Origin: Bacillota bacterium
GTDB lineage: Bacteria > Bacillota > Bacilli > Alicyclobacillales > SLC66
DNA: 7,631 nt
NCBI GenBank assembly: GCA_021821225.1
Contig: JAKACR010000133.1
Location: 1 to 7,631, forward strand
Reading direction: 5' to 3'
Below, piece by piece: positions 1 through 6,166 of this stretch. The notes under the pieces are model-generated. The model did not search any database, had not been told where the DNA came from, and saw only the letters and a program-made list of their open reading frames with translations. Made by a program: the position numbers and the translations under genes. How positions within the stretch are numbered: the first letter of the stretch is position 1; every line of letters starts with the position of its first letter.

Positions 1-1664
1 ACGCCGGATCCGACGGCGCCATTGCTCCGGCGCTGTCAGCCGCCGCGAACGCCGGAGGCGGAGGCGCAAATCCGCGAGATCCACTGCACAGCGCCGCGGA
101 AAGCAGCGCCGCGGGGAGTGCCTGGAGCCGTTGGCAACTGCGCTATCGGGCGATCCTGACGTGGTGCCTGAACCACAAGGCCATCGTCATCCTCGTGACG
201 TCGATTGCGCTCATCGCCTCGGGCGCATCCCTGCGCCTCGTCGGCAGCACATTCATTCCTCAATCACAGAACAAATTTGCCATGGTCAACGTGACCATGC
301 CCGCAGGATCGTCGCTGTCCGCCACAAACGCCAAAACACGGCAGGCGGAACACGCCATCGGCTCTCTGGGGTCCGCCGTCCTCAATGTCAACACCCAAGT
401 GGGAAGTGATTCAGGTCAGGTCGTATCCGGCGGGACCGTGCTGGGATCCAATCAGGCGTCCATTTTTCTGTCCTTCACCGCCCCCACCAACATGAGTACG
501 ACACTGCCGTTGCTGCGCAATAAAATGCACGCCATCGCGGGAACGGCCTCGATCCACGTGCTGGAGGTCACGGTGGAAGCCGTGGGAAACACCTTGGATC
601 TCGTGGTGACGGGTCCTGATTACCGAACGATCCAGTCCGCCGCGCGGACGGTCACACACGCCGTTTCCTCTTTGCCCGGCCTGGTGGATGTGCAGAACAA
701 CCTCGCGCGCACCCAGCCGGAGATCACCGTCACACCCAATGCGGCCAAGGCGGCCGCCCACGGATTGACCGCCTACCAGATTGCGTCCGATGTGCGAAGC
801 TACCTGTCCACCACAAACATTGGAACGGTATCGCTCAACGGACAGACGTACAACTTCACGGCGACCGCAAAGCCGACAATCGCAACGGACTCATTGCACG
901 GCATCGGTCAGTTGCCGGTCGCGACAGCCAACGGCGCCACTGTCCCGCTGTCTGCCGTCGCCAACGTGAGCATCGCGCAGACGCCGATCTCGGTCCTGCA
1001 CAGAAACGGCCACCGCTACGCGGAGATCACGGGAGATTTTAGCCAGAAGAACACCGGGCGCGTCACGGCGGCGGCGCTCAAACGGATCGCGGGACTCCAT
1101 CTGCCGGCGGGTGTGCATGTGTCCCTGGCGGGCCAGAGCCAGCAAACGGCGAAAGACTTCAGTTCCCTGATTCAGGCGATCCTCGTGGCGACTGGCATGG
1201 TGTATATTGTGATGCTCATCGCTTTCGGCGAATGGACGGCGCCGTTTTCCATCCTGTTCGCCATGCCCGTGGCTTTGATCGGCGCGTTTTTTGGCACGGT
1301 CATCGCCCGGCAGCCTGTCAGCGTGTCCTCGCTGGTCGGCATTCTGATGCTGATGGGAATTGTCGTGACCAACGCGATTGTCCTGGTGGATCGAGTGGAA
1401 AAACAGCGACAGCGGGGATTGTCTGTGCGCGATGCGCTGCTTGAAGCGGGGACCACGCGCCTGCGACCGATTCTCATGACGGCGATTGCGACGGTCTGCG
1501 CCCTGTCGCCTCTGGCGTTCGGCGCTTCGGAAGGTGCCTTGATCTCGCAGGGGCTTGCCGTGGTCGTTATCGGGGGGTTGGTGACATCGACCATTCTCAC
1601 ACTTGCCATCGTGCCTGTCGTATACGAATTGCTCCACCGACGCAAGGCATCCGCAGCCGTTTGA
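1..1664 (+). CDS. RND-family efflux transporter, C-terminal half (5' end outside window)
   Basis: The frame is open from the left edge (first full codon at 3) to a TGA at 1662-1664, giving 553 residues. This is about the C-terminal half of an RND pump of roughly 1,000-1,080 residues. Membrane re-entry begins with TM7 near residues 60-80 (AIVILVTSIALIASG). The second periplasmic-type porter/docking domain follows, then TM8-TM12 from about residue 388 to the end. The TM10 stretch GIVVTNAIVLVD (about 452-463) and the following RLRPILMTAIAT are RND signatures. The Thr-Asn where AcrB has Lys-Asn, and the overall wording, resemble the Gram-positive SwrC/YerP branch (surfactin and drug export in Bacillus subtilis). 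The known family role is proton-driven export of amphiphiles across the cytoplasmic membrane; the substrate here is unknown. The loop before TM7 (residues 1-45) is rich in Ala, Gly and Ser. No membrane-fusion partner lies downstream, and the next gene is on the other strand. The TM4 proton-relay aspartates lie outside the window. Confidence 0.94.
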   Translation, partial: AGSDGAIAPALSAAANAGGGGANPRDPLHSAAESSAAGSAWSRWQLRYRAILTWCLNHKAIVILVTSIALIASGASLRLVGSTFIPQSQNKFAMVNVTMPAGSSLSATNAKTRQAEHAIGSLGSAVLNVNTQVGSDSGQVVSGGTVLGSNQASIFLSFTAPTNMSTTLPLLRNKMHAIAGTASIHVLEVTVEAVGNTLDLVVTGPDYRTIQSAARTVTHAVSSLPGLVDVQNNLARTQPEITVTPNAAKAAAHGLTAYQIASDVRSYLSTTNIGTVSLNGQTYNFTATAKPTIATDSLHGIGQLPVATANGATVPLSAVANVSIAQTPISVLHRNGHRYAEITGDFSQKNTGRVTAAALKRIAGLHLPAGVHVSLAGQSQQTAKDFSSLIQAILVATGMVYIVMLIAFGEWTAPFSILFAMPVALIGAFFGTVIARQPVSVSSLVGILMLMGIVVTNAIVLVDRVEKQRQRGLSVRDALLEAGTTRLRPILMTAIATVCALSPLAFGASEGALISQGLAVVVIGGLVTSTILTLAIVPVVYELLHRRKASAAV

Positions 1665-1705
1665 CAAAATAAAGCCCGCATTCGTCCTTGTCAGACGCAT
1701 GCGGG
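1665..1705 (-). terminator. Intrinsic terminator of the 61-residue small gene
   Basis: The arms at 1675-1686 (CCCGCATTCGTC) and 1694-1705 (GACGCATGCGGG) pair over 12 positions with one mismatch around a 7-nt loop. On the minus strand the stem is followed at once by CTTTATTTTG, a good U-tract. On the plus strand the stem is followed by TGATCGAAAG, which has no T-run. The hairpin therefore fits best as the terminator of the minus-strand gene ending at 1757, although it lies only 10 nt after the RND stop codon and could also slow or protect that transcript. Confidence 0.75.
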
Positions 1706-1756
1706 TGATCGAAAGTGCCGTCGACTGTATTGTTGGTCGTCCATGTTCATGGCCGA

Positions 1757-1942
1757 CTACCGCGTCCAACGTTCGTACTGTTCGCGTTCCAACTGGTCCC
1801 GATCTTTCCAGAAGAACACCAGTGGAAAGCCGTTGCTCCAAACGATGGCCGGCGCGTCGATCTCTACGCCGCGGCGTACATCCTCACGGCTCCACGTGCC
1901 GAAAAAATGATTCGCTTGATGATGCTTTCTTCCGAATGCCAT
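1757..1942 (-). CDS. Small hypothetical protein, 61 residues
   Basis: I do not recognise a family. ATG at 1940-1942, TAG at 1757-1759. The case for a real gene is strong despite its size. An excellent Shine-Dalgarno GGGGAGG (1951-1957, minus strand) lies 8 nt before the ATG, and a hairpin with a T-rich tail follows about 50 nt after the stop. The protein begins MAFGRKHHQANHFFGTW and is mostly polar and charged, with an aromatic-rich middle (three Trp, five Phe and one Tyr overall, including GFPLVFFWKDRD) and an acidic/basic C-terminus (QLEREQYERW). It has no signal peptide, no hydrophobic stretch long enough for a membrane helix, and no Cys for a zinc site; the HH near the N-terminus is the only possible metal ligand cluster. 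A soluble small protein is the safest description. It is divergent from the SSF permease and tail-to-tail with the RND pump, so it is probably monocistronic. Confidence 0.72.
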   Translation of the reverse strand: MAFGRKHHQANHFFGTWSREDVRRGVEIDAPAIVWSNGFPLVFFWKDRDQLEREQYERWTR

Positions 1943-1950
1943 TGCTCATT

Positions 1951-1957
1951 CCTCCCC
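1951..1957 (-). promoter_or_regulatory. Ribosome binding site of the small gene
   Basis: GGGGAGG read on the minus strand is a near-perfect match to the 16S rRNA tail. The 8-nt gap to the ATG at 1940-1942 is optimal. It is the main reason for accepting this short reading frame as a gene. Another ATG inside the gap is out of frame and would give only a short peptide. Confidence 0.75.
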
Positions 1958-1970
1958 TTTCTTTATTTCC

Positions 1971-1985
1971 TACGATCTCATCGTA
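1971..1985. repeat. Short palindrome, possible operator
   Basis: TACGAT-CTC-ATCGTA has perfect 6-bp arms around a 3-bp centre. It lies 14 bp upstream of the small gene's Shine-Dalgarno and overlaps the best available -10 candidate for that gene (minus strand TACGAT). That position would suit a repressor site, or a small hairpin in the 5' leader. No regulator can be named from the sequence. Confidence 0.35.
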
Positions 1986-2008
1986 ATCCCCCCAAAAACT
2001 GAAAACAA
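1980..2008 (-). promoter_or_regulatory. Weak candidate promoter of the small gene
   Basis: On the minus strand, TTGTTT (2003-2008) and TACGAT (1980-1985) are separated by exactly 17 bp. The -10 matches four of six consensus bases and the -35 three of six. It is the best arrangement I found upstream of the small gene, but it is weak and another sigma factor cannot be excluded. Confidence 0.25.
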
Positions 2009-2173
2009 ACTTGATGTAAAGGCATGAAAACGAAAATCATCCAGACTGAAAACGTGAAACACCTCCGTTTTTCTCACTCAATCACATGTTTCCGTTGATT
2101 TTCATCCTGTCGATGGCGACGCGCCAGCGCCATGGGGTCTACTTTGAAAATACTTGGCCTATGTCGCTTGGTC

Positions 2174-2202
2174 TTGACACGCCGCGACTCCGCGCATACA
2201 AT
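2174..2202 (+). promoter_or_regulatory. Sigma-A-type promoter of the SSF permease
   Basis: A perfect -35 TTGACA (2174-2179) and a -10 TACAAT (2197-2202, five of six consensus bases) are separated by the ideal 17 bp. Transcription would begin near 2209, leaving a T-rich leader of about 54 nt before the start codon. The extended CATACAAT also resembles a sporulation sigma-E -10 element, but no matching sigma-E -35 lies upstream, so the housekeeping sigma factor is the better reading. Confidence 0.8.
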
Positions 2203-2249
2203 CCAAACAAGCGTTAATTTTTATATCCGATATGTTTAGTTTGTTTTGT

Positions 2250-2257
2250 GGGGAGGA
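2250..2257 (+). promoter_or_regulatory. Ribosome binding site deciding the permease start
   Basis: GGGGAGGA is a near-consensus Shine-Dalgarno. Two tandem ATG codons follow at 2260-2262 and 2263-2265. The second has the better spacing (5 nt after the final A, 6 after GGAGG), and the first is only 2-3 nt away. The in-frame GTG at 2248 overlaps the Shine-Dalgarno itself and is excluded. Confidence 0.75.
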
Positions 2258-2262
2258 TTATG

Positions 2263-3903
2263 ATGGCTCACGCAATTCCCTGGCTGATTATTGCGGCGCT
2301 CCTGCTCTACACAGGCGCTCTCATGGCGCTCTCCGCACGGGCAAAACGGCGGCTCGCAGACGCGGGCGGAGAGAATTTTCTCCATGGCGGCCGCACATTC
2401 GGCTTCCGTCACGTCTTTATCCTCGTCACTGTTCTGTGGGCGTCGTCGATCTTTATCGTCGAATTGGAGACAGGATTTCTGTCTGGCATATCGGCCGTGT
2501 GGTTCGGCGTATCCGTGATCGTCATGTCGGTCCTCGTCGCCGCCTTCCTGCTCAAACCGTTCCAGCGCATCGGTTATCTCACGAATTCGCGCATGATCGG
2601 CGAACGCTACGGACGCGCGGCGCAGCGGTTCTCCGCGACGGTCATCGCGCTCACCTTTCCGATCTTCGCCATGTCAAACGTGCTGGCGGCCGCAGAGTTC
2701 ATCCACGCGCTGGTAGGCTGGAGCCTGCCGGTCACATTGACACTGACCACGGCCATCATGCTTGTTTACGTCGGTCAGAGCGGCATGTGGTCCCTCGCAT
2801 ATACGCAGACGCTGAACCTGATCACGCTCACGGCCGGCATTGCCGTCGCCGCGTGGTTTCTGCTGCGTGCCCCGGCGACAGTCCTGCACCCGGTTCACAT
2901 CGCGGGATTCCATTCCTGGACGGGCGTCGGAACCGGCACACTCGCGGTGTGGATGCTCATGAACATACTGAACAGCCTGAGTGCACAGGCGGAACTCCAG
3001 GCCATCGCGGCCGTGAAAAATCCGCGGCGGGGACAGGCGGCGGTCTACGTGTCGGCACTCGTCTTGATCGCCTTCACCATCATCCCGGTCTGGCTCGGCA
3101 TGCGCACTCGCGAAATGTTCCCGCTGGCCGCCAAAGGGTTGGCCGCTTTTCCGGCCGCTGTCGCGCACGTCGCACCGCCTTGGGCGCTCCTGGTTGTCGC
3201 CCTCGGCGTGTGGGCATCCGCTCTCGCGTGGTGCGCGCCGCTGCTGTTTTCCGGAGCGTCGAGCTTCGGCGCGGACCTGTTCCTGCGCCCTGCGGCATCC
3301 GGGCGCAGGGCGGATGTCCGGACGCTCACACGCTACGGACTTATCGTCCAGGGTGTGCTGGTCGTCATCGTATCGCTGCTGCGCCCGGATGAACTGGCCT
3401 GGTGGCGCGTGTTCGGCCAGACCATCCGCAGCGGGGCGATCTTCGCGCCGACCGCCGCCTACTTTCTGTGGCCGCTGGCGACCAGACGGGGCGCTATATG
3501 GTCGATGACGACCGGGGTGATGTCGAGCTTGATCTGGAATGCGGTAACCGGGTTTTCCGCAACCCGTTTCCTGCTGGCCATCAATCCGATGTGGGTGGGC
3601 CTCACGGTCTCCGCGCTCGCGCTGGTCGTTGTCAGCCTGGCCGAACACGGGTTTGCGCGTTCGTTTCGCTTCCCGTCACCCTCCGGCTACGCCAGCTTCG
3701 TTTTTGCTGCGACCATCGCCCTGACGGCCGCGCTTACCTGGTGGATCGCCCCGGCGCTGCACGGCGCGCTCATCTGCGTCGGCGTTCTCTTCACACTGGC
3801 CGGCGTGGCCCTGTCCAGCACACCGGCAAAAAAAGAGCAGAGTTCCACAGAGACGGGCCAGACTCCCGTGAACCCGACTCCCGGCGCCGTTCAGGCGGGT
3901 TGA
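2263..3903 (+). CDS. Solute:sodium symporter (SSF) family permease
   Basis: A 546-residue, very hydrophobic protein with about 13 predicted membrane helices, within the usual SSF range. The fold signature is clear in order: an N-terminal helix, then the FLHGGRTFG loop (residues 39-47) that precedes the second helix, as in PutP's FLLGGRSLG. Next come YTQTLN (about 179-184), a cytoplasmic loop NPRRGQA, a helix ending near GASSFGADLF, and a late RRGAIWSMTTGV loop. SSF proteins are LeuT-fold carriers that take up sugars, amino acids, organic acids or vitamins with Na+; the substrate here cannot be inferred. The helix matching PutP's Na2-site Ser-Thr pair reads ASALAWCAPLLF, so those residues seem absent and coupling may differ. 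The C-terminal ~30 residues form a polar tail rich in Thr, Pro and Gln. The gene has its own strong promoter and is convergent with the peptidase downstream. Confidence 0.88.
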   Translation: MAHAIPWLIIAALLLYTGALMALSARAKRRLADAGGENFLHGGRTFGFRHVFILVTVLWASSIFIVELETGFLSGISAVWFGVSVIVMSVLVAAFLLKPFQRIGYLTNSRMIGERYGRAAQRFSATVIALTFPIFAMSNVLAAAEFIHALVGWSLPVTLTLTTAIMLVYVGQSGMWSLAYTQTLNLITLTAGIAVAAWFLLRAPATVLHPVHIAGFHSWTGVGTGTLAVWMLMNILNSLSAQAELQAIAAVKNPRRGQAAVYVSALVLIAFTIIPVWLGMRTREMFPLAAKGLAAFPAAVAHVAPPWALLVVALGVWASALAWCAPLLFSGASSFGADLFLRPAASGRRADVRTLTRYGLIVQGVLVVIVSLLRPDELAWWRVFGQTIRSGAIFAPTAAYFLWPLATRRGAIWSMTTGVMSSLIWNAVTGFSATRFLLAINPMWVGLTVSALALVVVSLAEHGFARSFRFPSPSGYASFVFAATIALTAALTWWIAPALHGALICVGVLFTLAGVALSSTPAKKEQSSTETGQTPVNPTPGAVQAG

Positions 3904-3965
3904 GGGCACCGCCCGCCGCCTTACACCGCGCGTAGAGCACCACGCGTGACATTGGAGCACAATGT

Positions 3966-5900
3966 TTACCGTGCAGGCCAGTTGGCGATCTTCACTGGCG
4001 CGATCTGCTCCGTCAGTTCGATTCCGAGCACCTGTGCGTAAAACGACAATTCGGCCTCAAGCGCCCGCCGGATGCTGTCCGCCCCGCGAAAGCCGTGGCC
4101 TTCCCCCGGAAAAACCACCTGCGCGACAGGAACGCCCTGTTCGCGCAGGGCCCGCGCCATGGTGACCGAGTGTTCAGCCGGCACCACAGGATCGTCCGCA
4201 CCATGGAGCAAGAGCACAGGCCGGCGGATCTTGTCTGCGTGATGCAGCGGCGAACGTTCGCGAAAACGCGCCATCTCCTGCGGATACGGCCCGATCAGCC
4301 ACTCAGCGTAATGCGACTCGAACTTGGGGCCCTCTTTCATCATGCCTTCCAGGTCGGCCACCGCATAATGTGCGACCCCGGCGCAAAACACGTCCGAGCA
4401 GGCCAGTGCGCGAAGCACCGTGTATCCCCCCGCGCTCTTGCCGCGAATAGCCACCCGCCGCGGATCCACGTCGCCGCGCGCCGCGACCCATTGGGCTGCG
4501 CTCACGCAATCCTCGACATCCACCTCCCCCCAGCCGTGGCGCAGGCGCTCGCGATAAGCACGTCCGTATCCTGTGCTGCCGCCGTAGTTGACATCCAGCA
4601 CGGCAAATCCGCGGGTTGTCCAGAACTGAATGTGCCAATTCAAGGCGGGCGACGCCTGGCCGGTCGGACCGCTATGGCAGAACACGAGCAGCGGCGGAGC
4701 TTCATTCGGCGCTTGACCGCAATGCGCATGGACCGGCCGATAAAAAAATGCGTGGCCCTCCCCGTCTTTCACGGGGAACCGGACAGCTTCTGGATGCGAC
4801 ATAAATCTGCTGTCCAGGCGCGCATCCGACGATCGGCGCAGTACTGCGGCCTTGCCGTCGCGTACGACCGTGAGCAGCCGGCCCTCTTCCGGCCCCGCGA
4901 CAAGAGCGGCCACCACCGCCTGTTCTCCGCCGCCCGCCTTGAGATTGTCCACATCGGTGAATGGGCTGAATTCAGAAACGCGCTCCAGATCCATCCCATC
5001 CAGGAGCGCGACACGGCACACGCCGTCCCGCCAAAACGCGCACCACAGCGCGCCCCTGCGGTCAAAGCCGTACAGCGACACGCCAAACACCCACTGCGGC
5101 GCGCCAAATTCGGCTGCCATGGGCAGAACCGCGAGCACAGAGCCGTCGGGTTGGACACGATAGAGGTTCCACCATCCGCTGCGATCCGAGACGAAGTGCA
5201 GGACGCCGTCTGGCGACCACACAGGTTGTTGCACCGCTTCTGCCGAGCCGCCGGCGATGCACCGCGCATTCTCCAGTTGTCCGTCATCTCCCACGTCTGC
5301 CATCCACAACTCCGCTTCATCCCACGGCATGTGCGGATGATTCCACGCCGTGAAGGCCAACCGCTGTCCGTCCGGGCTGAGACGGGGAGCTGAATAGAAG
5401 TCGTGCCCCGCAACCAGAGTCCGCGGCGACGACGTAGTGTCAACGGCACCAGCGGCGTCAAGCGAGATTTCCGCCAAAGCAGCGCGCGGCTCGACTCCCG
5501 CATCAACGGTTTCCAATACACACAGCAAACGGTTTCGCGCTTTATCTATGACAAAGTCGGCATAGCGCCAGTTCCCGGCTGGTGTGAGCGGTTCCGGTGC
5601 GAGTCCCGGCACAATGCGGTAGACTCTCTGATCGCTCGCTTCCGAGAAGTAGACCACGCCTTTGGCAGCCGTGAAGGCCCCGCCGCCGTAATCGTGCGCG
5701 CGTGTGCGCGCGCTCCACGGCGCCGGCGTGACATCCTCCAGTCCATTGCCGCGCGTGCGCACAATGACCCTGCGTCCACCTTCAGAGGCGCGACTTTCGA
5801 CAAAATAGACATCGTCGCCGTCCAGAACAAGGTCGCCAAAAGTAAGGGAAGATTGTGCAAGATCGACCGCACTAAGCGGAGAGGGCCGCGCATCATCCAT
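3966..5900 (-). CDS. S9 family (prolyl oligopeptidase-type) peptidase / acylaminoacyl-peptidase-like
   Basis: From the ATG at 5898-5900 to the TAA at 3966-3968 the protein has 644 residues, normal for bacterial S9C-type enzymes. The N-terminal half is a beta-propeller with repeats such as YSAPRLSPDGQRLAFTAWN and QPVWSPDGVLHFVSDRSGWW. The C-terminal third is an alpha/beta hydrolase. The triad is intact: Ser489 in GKSAGGY, Asp570 in HGADDPVVP and His602 in GEGHGF. YGGSTGYGRAYRERL is a family signature before the nucleophile. There is no signal peptide, so it is probably a cytosolic enzyme releasing dipeptides or blocked residues from short peptides. An oddity is HSGP (409-412) where most relatives have HGGP. 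Start choice: AGGCGGTG (5906-5913) lies 5 nt before this ATG. Another ATG at 5918 adds six residues, and the longest frame (from 6032) would take its extra N-terminus from the repeat element upstream. The gene is probably monocistronic. Confidence 0.95.
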   Translation of the reverse strand: MDDARPSPLSAVDLAQSSLTFGDLVLDGDDVYFVESRASEGGRRVIVRTRGNGLEDVTPAPWSARTRAHDYGGGAFTAAKGVVYFSEASDQRVYRIVPGLAPEPLTPAGNWRYADFVIDKARNRLLCVLETVDAGVEPRAALAEISLDAAGAVDTTSSPRTLVAGHDFYSAPRLSPDGQRLAFTAWNHPHMPWDEAELWMADVGDDGQLENARCIAGGSAEAVQQPVWSPDGVLHFVSDRSGWWNLYRVQPDGSVLAVLPMAAEFGAPQWVFGVSLYGFDRRGALWCAFWRDGVCRVALLDGMDLERVSEFSPFTDVDNLKAGGGEQAVVAALVAGPEEGRLLTVVRDGKAAVLRRSSDARLDSRFMSHPEAVRFPVKDGEGHAFFYRPVHAHCGQAPNEAPPLLVFCHSGPTGQASPALNWHIQFWTTRGFAVLDVNYGGSTGYGRAYRERLRHGWGEVDVEDCVSAAQWVAARGDVDPRRVAIRGKSAGGYTVLRALACSDVFCAGVAHYAVADLEGMMKEGPKFESHYAEWLIGPYPQEMARFRERSPLHHADKIRRPVLLLHGADDPVVPAEHSVTMARALREQGVPVAQVVFPGEGHGFRGADSIRRALEAELSFYAQVLGIELTEQIAPVKIANWPAR

Positions 5901-5905
5901 AGTCA

Positions 5906-5913
5906 CACCGCCT
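5906..5913 (-). promoter_or_regulatory. Ribosome binding site of the S9 peptidase
   Basis: AGGCGGTG on the minus strand differs by one base from the consensus AGGAGGTG and lies 5 nt before the ATG at 5898-5900. A second weaker site, AGAGGA (5927-5932), is about 9 nt before the alternative ATG at 5916-5918. The first combination is preferred. Confidence 0.5.
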
Positions 5914-5929
5914 AACATGGGACATGATC

Positions 5930-5936
5930 CTCTATG
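5930..5936 (+). repeat. Putative target-site duplication, left copy
   Basis: CTCTATG occurs here and again at 6189-6195, immediately outside the two inverted repeats when the element is taken as 5937-6188. The match extends to CTCTATGA if the element's own first A is counted. Confidence 0.6.
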
Positions 5937-5958
5937 AGTCTGTTCAAAAAGAGGGCAG
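5936..5958 (+). repeat. Left terminal inverted repeat of the element
   Basis: This 23-bp arm runs GAGTCTGTTCAAAAAG and then AGGGCAG. It matches the reverse complement of 6167-6189 at 21 of 23 positions; the mismatches are at arm positions 4 and 17. The outermost base may belong to the flanking duplication. Confidence 0.75.
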
Positions 5959-6025
5959 AACTCCCCAGCGCATTGCCGCGTCAGCGCCAGAAATGCTCCC
6001 TCACGTACCCGAAAACGTACGCTCA

Positions 6026-6145
6026 GGGACATGGGATCAAATCCGCACAGCAGACGCCATGATCCCGCCTATCGTGTTTGAGGCTTCAATCAAACACGAT
6101 AGGCACCAACATGCGACTGCCGAAATTTGGGTGATCCCATGTCCC
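6026..6145. repeat. 14-bp perfect inverted repeat nested in the element
   Basis: GGGACATGGGATCA at 6026-6039 is exactly repeated in inverted orientation at 6132-6145 (TGATCCCATGTCCC), 92 bp apart, around the central hairpin. The related CATGGGACATG occurs on the minus strand at 6138-6148 and again on the plus strand at 5916-5926, just outside the left end of the element. Confidence 0.8.
6067..6104. repeat. Perfect 15-bp hairpin at the centre of the element
   Basis: The arms GCCTATCGTGTTTGA (6067-6081) and TCAAACACGATAGGC (6090-6104) are fully complementary around an 8-nt loop. Neither side is followed by a T-run, so it is not an ordinary intrinsic terminator. It would fold strongly in RNA from either strand, or as a cruciform in DNA. 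Confidence 0.85.
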
Positions 6146-6166
6146 ATGACACTGCGTGGGTCAACC

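Larger units (their letters stand above)
1943..2262. other. AT-richer divergent intergenic region with TGAAAAC motifs
   Basis: These 320 bp between the small gene and the SSF permease hold no further reading frame I can support. They are clearly richer in A and T than the flanking genes. TGAAAAC occurs three times on the plus strand at 2000-2006, 2025-2031 and 2047-2053; two of the copies share ACTGAAAAC. A 6-bp inverted repeat ATGGCG/CGCCAT lies at 2113-2118 and 2128-2133, with no T-run after it. The right part carries the permease promoter and ribosome binding site, listed separately. Confidence 0.5.

Noticed and set aside
891..1841. 316-residue open frame on the minus strand across the RND gene
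   Set aside because: It lies antisense to a strongly supported RND coding region, its product is polar and low in complexity with no family features, and it has no ribosome binding site. Long antisense frames are common in GC-rich genes.
2113..2133. ATGGCG/CGCCAT inverted repeat as a terminator
   Set aside because: The stem is only 6 bp, there is no T-run on either strand, and no gene ends there.
2248..2262. GTG start at 2248 for the permease
   Set aside because: It overlaps the GGGGAGGA ribosome binding site that serves the ATG codons at 2260 and 2263.
2232..3392. 386-residue frame on the plus strand overlapping the permease
   Set aside because: It is a frame-shifted shadow of the SSF gene, rich in Arg and His, with no recognisable motif.
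2674..3648. 324-residue minus-strand frame opposite the permease
   Set aside because: Its product is Arg/Gln/Asp-rich with no domain. It is the antisense image of a membrane protein gene.
4095..5393. 432-residue plus-strand frame opposite the S9 peptidase
   Set aside because: The opposite strand encodes the triad and propeller motifs of a known family. This frame shows only Arg/His/Pro-rich sequence.
5901..6032. Use of the ATG at 6030-6032 as the peptidase start (688 residues)
   Set aside because: The extra N-terminus comes largely from the repeat element, looks unlike any S9 N-terminus, and better-placed ribosome binding sites precede the ATGs at 5900 and 5918.
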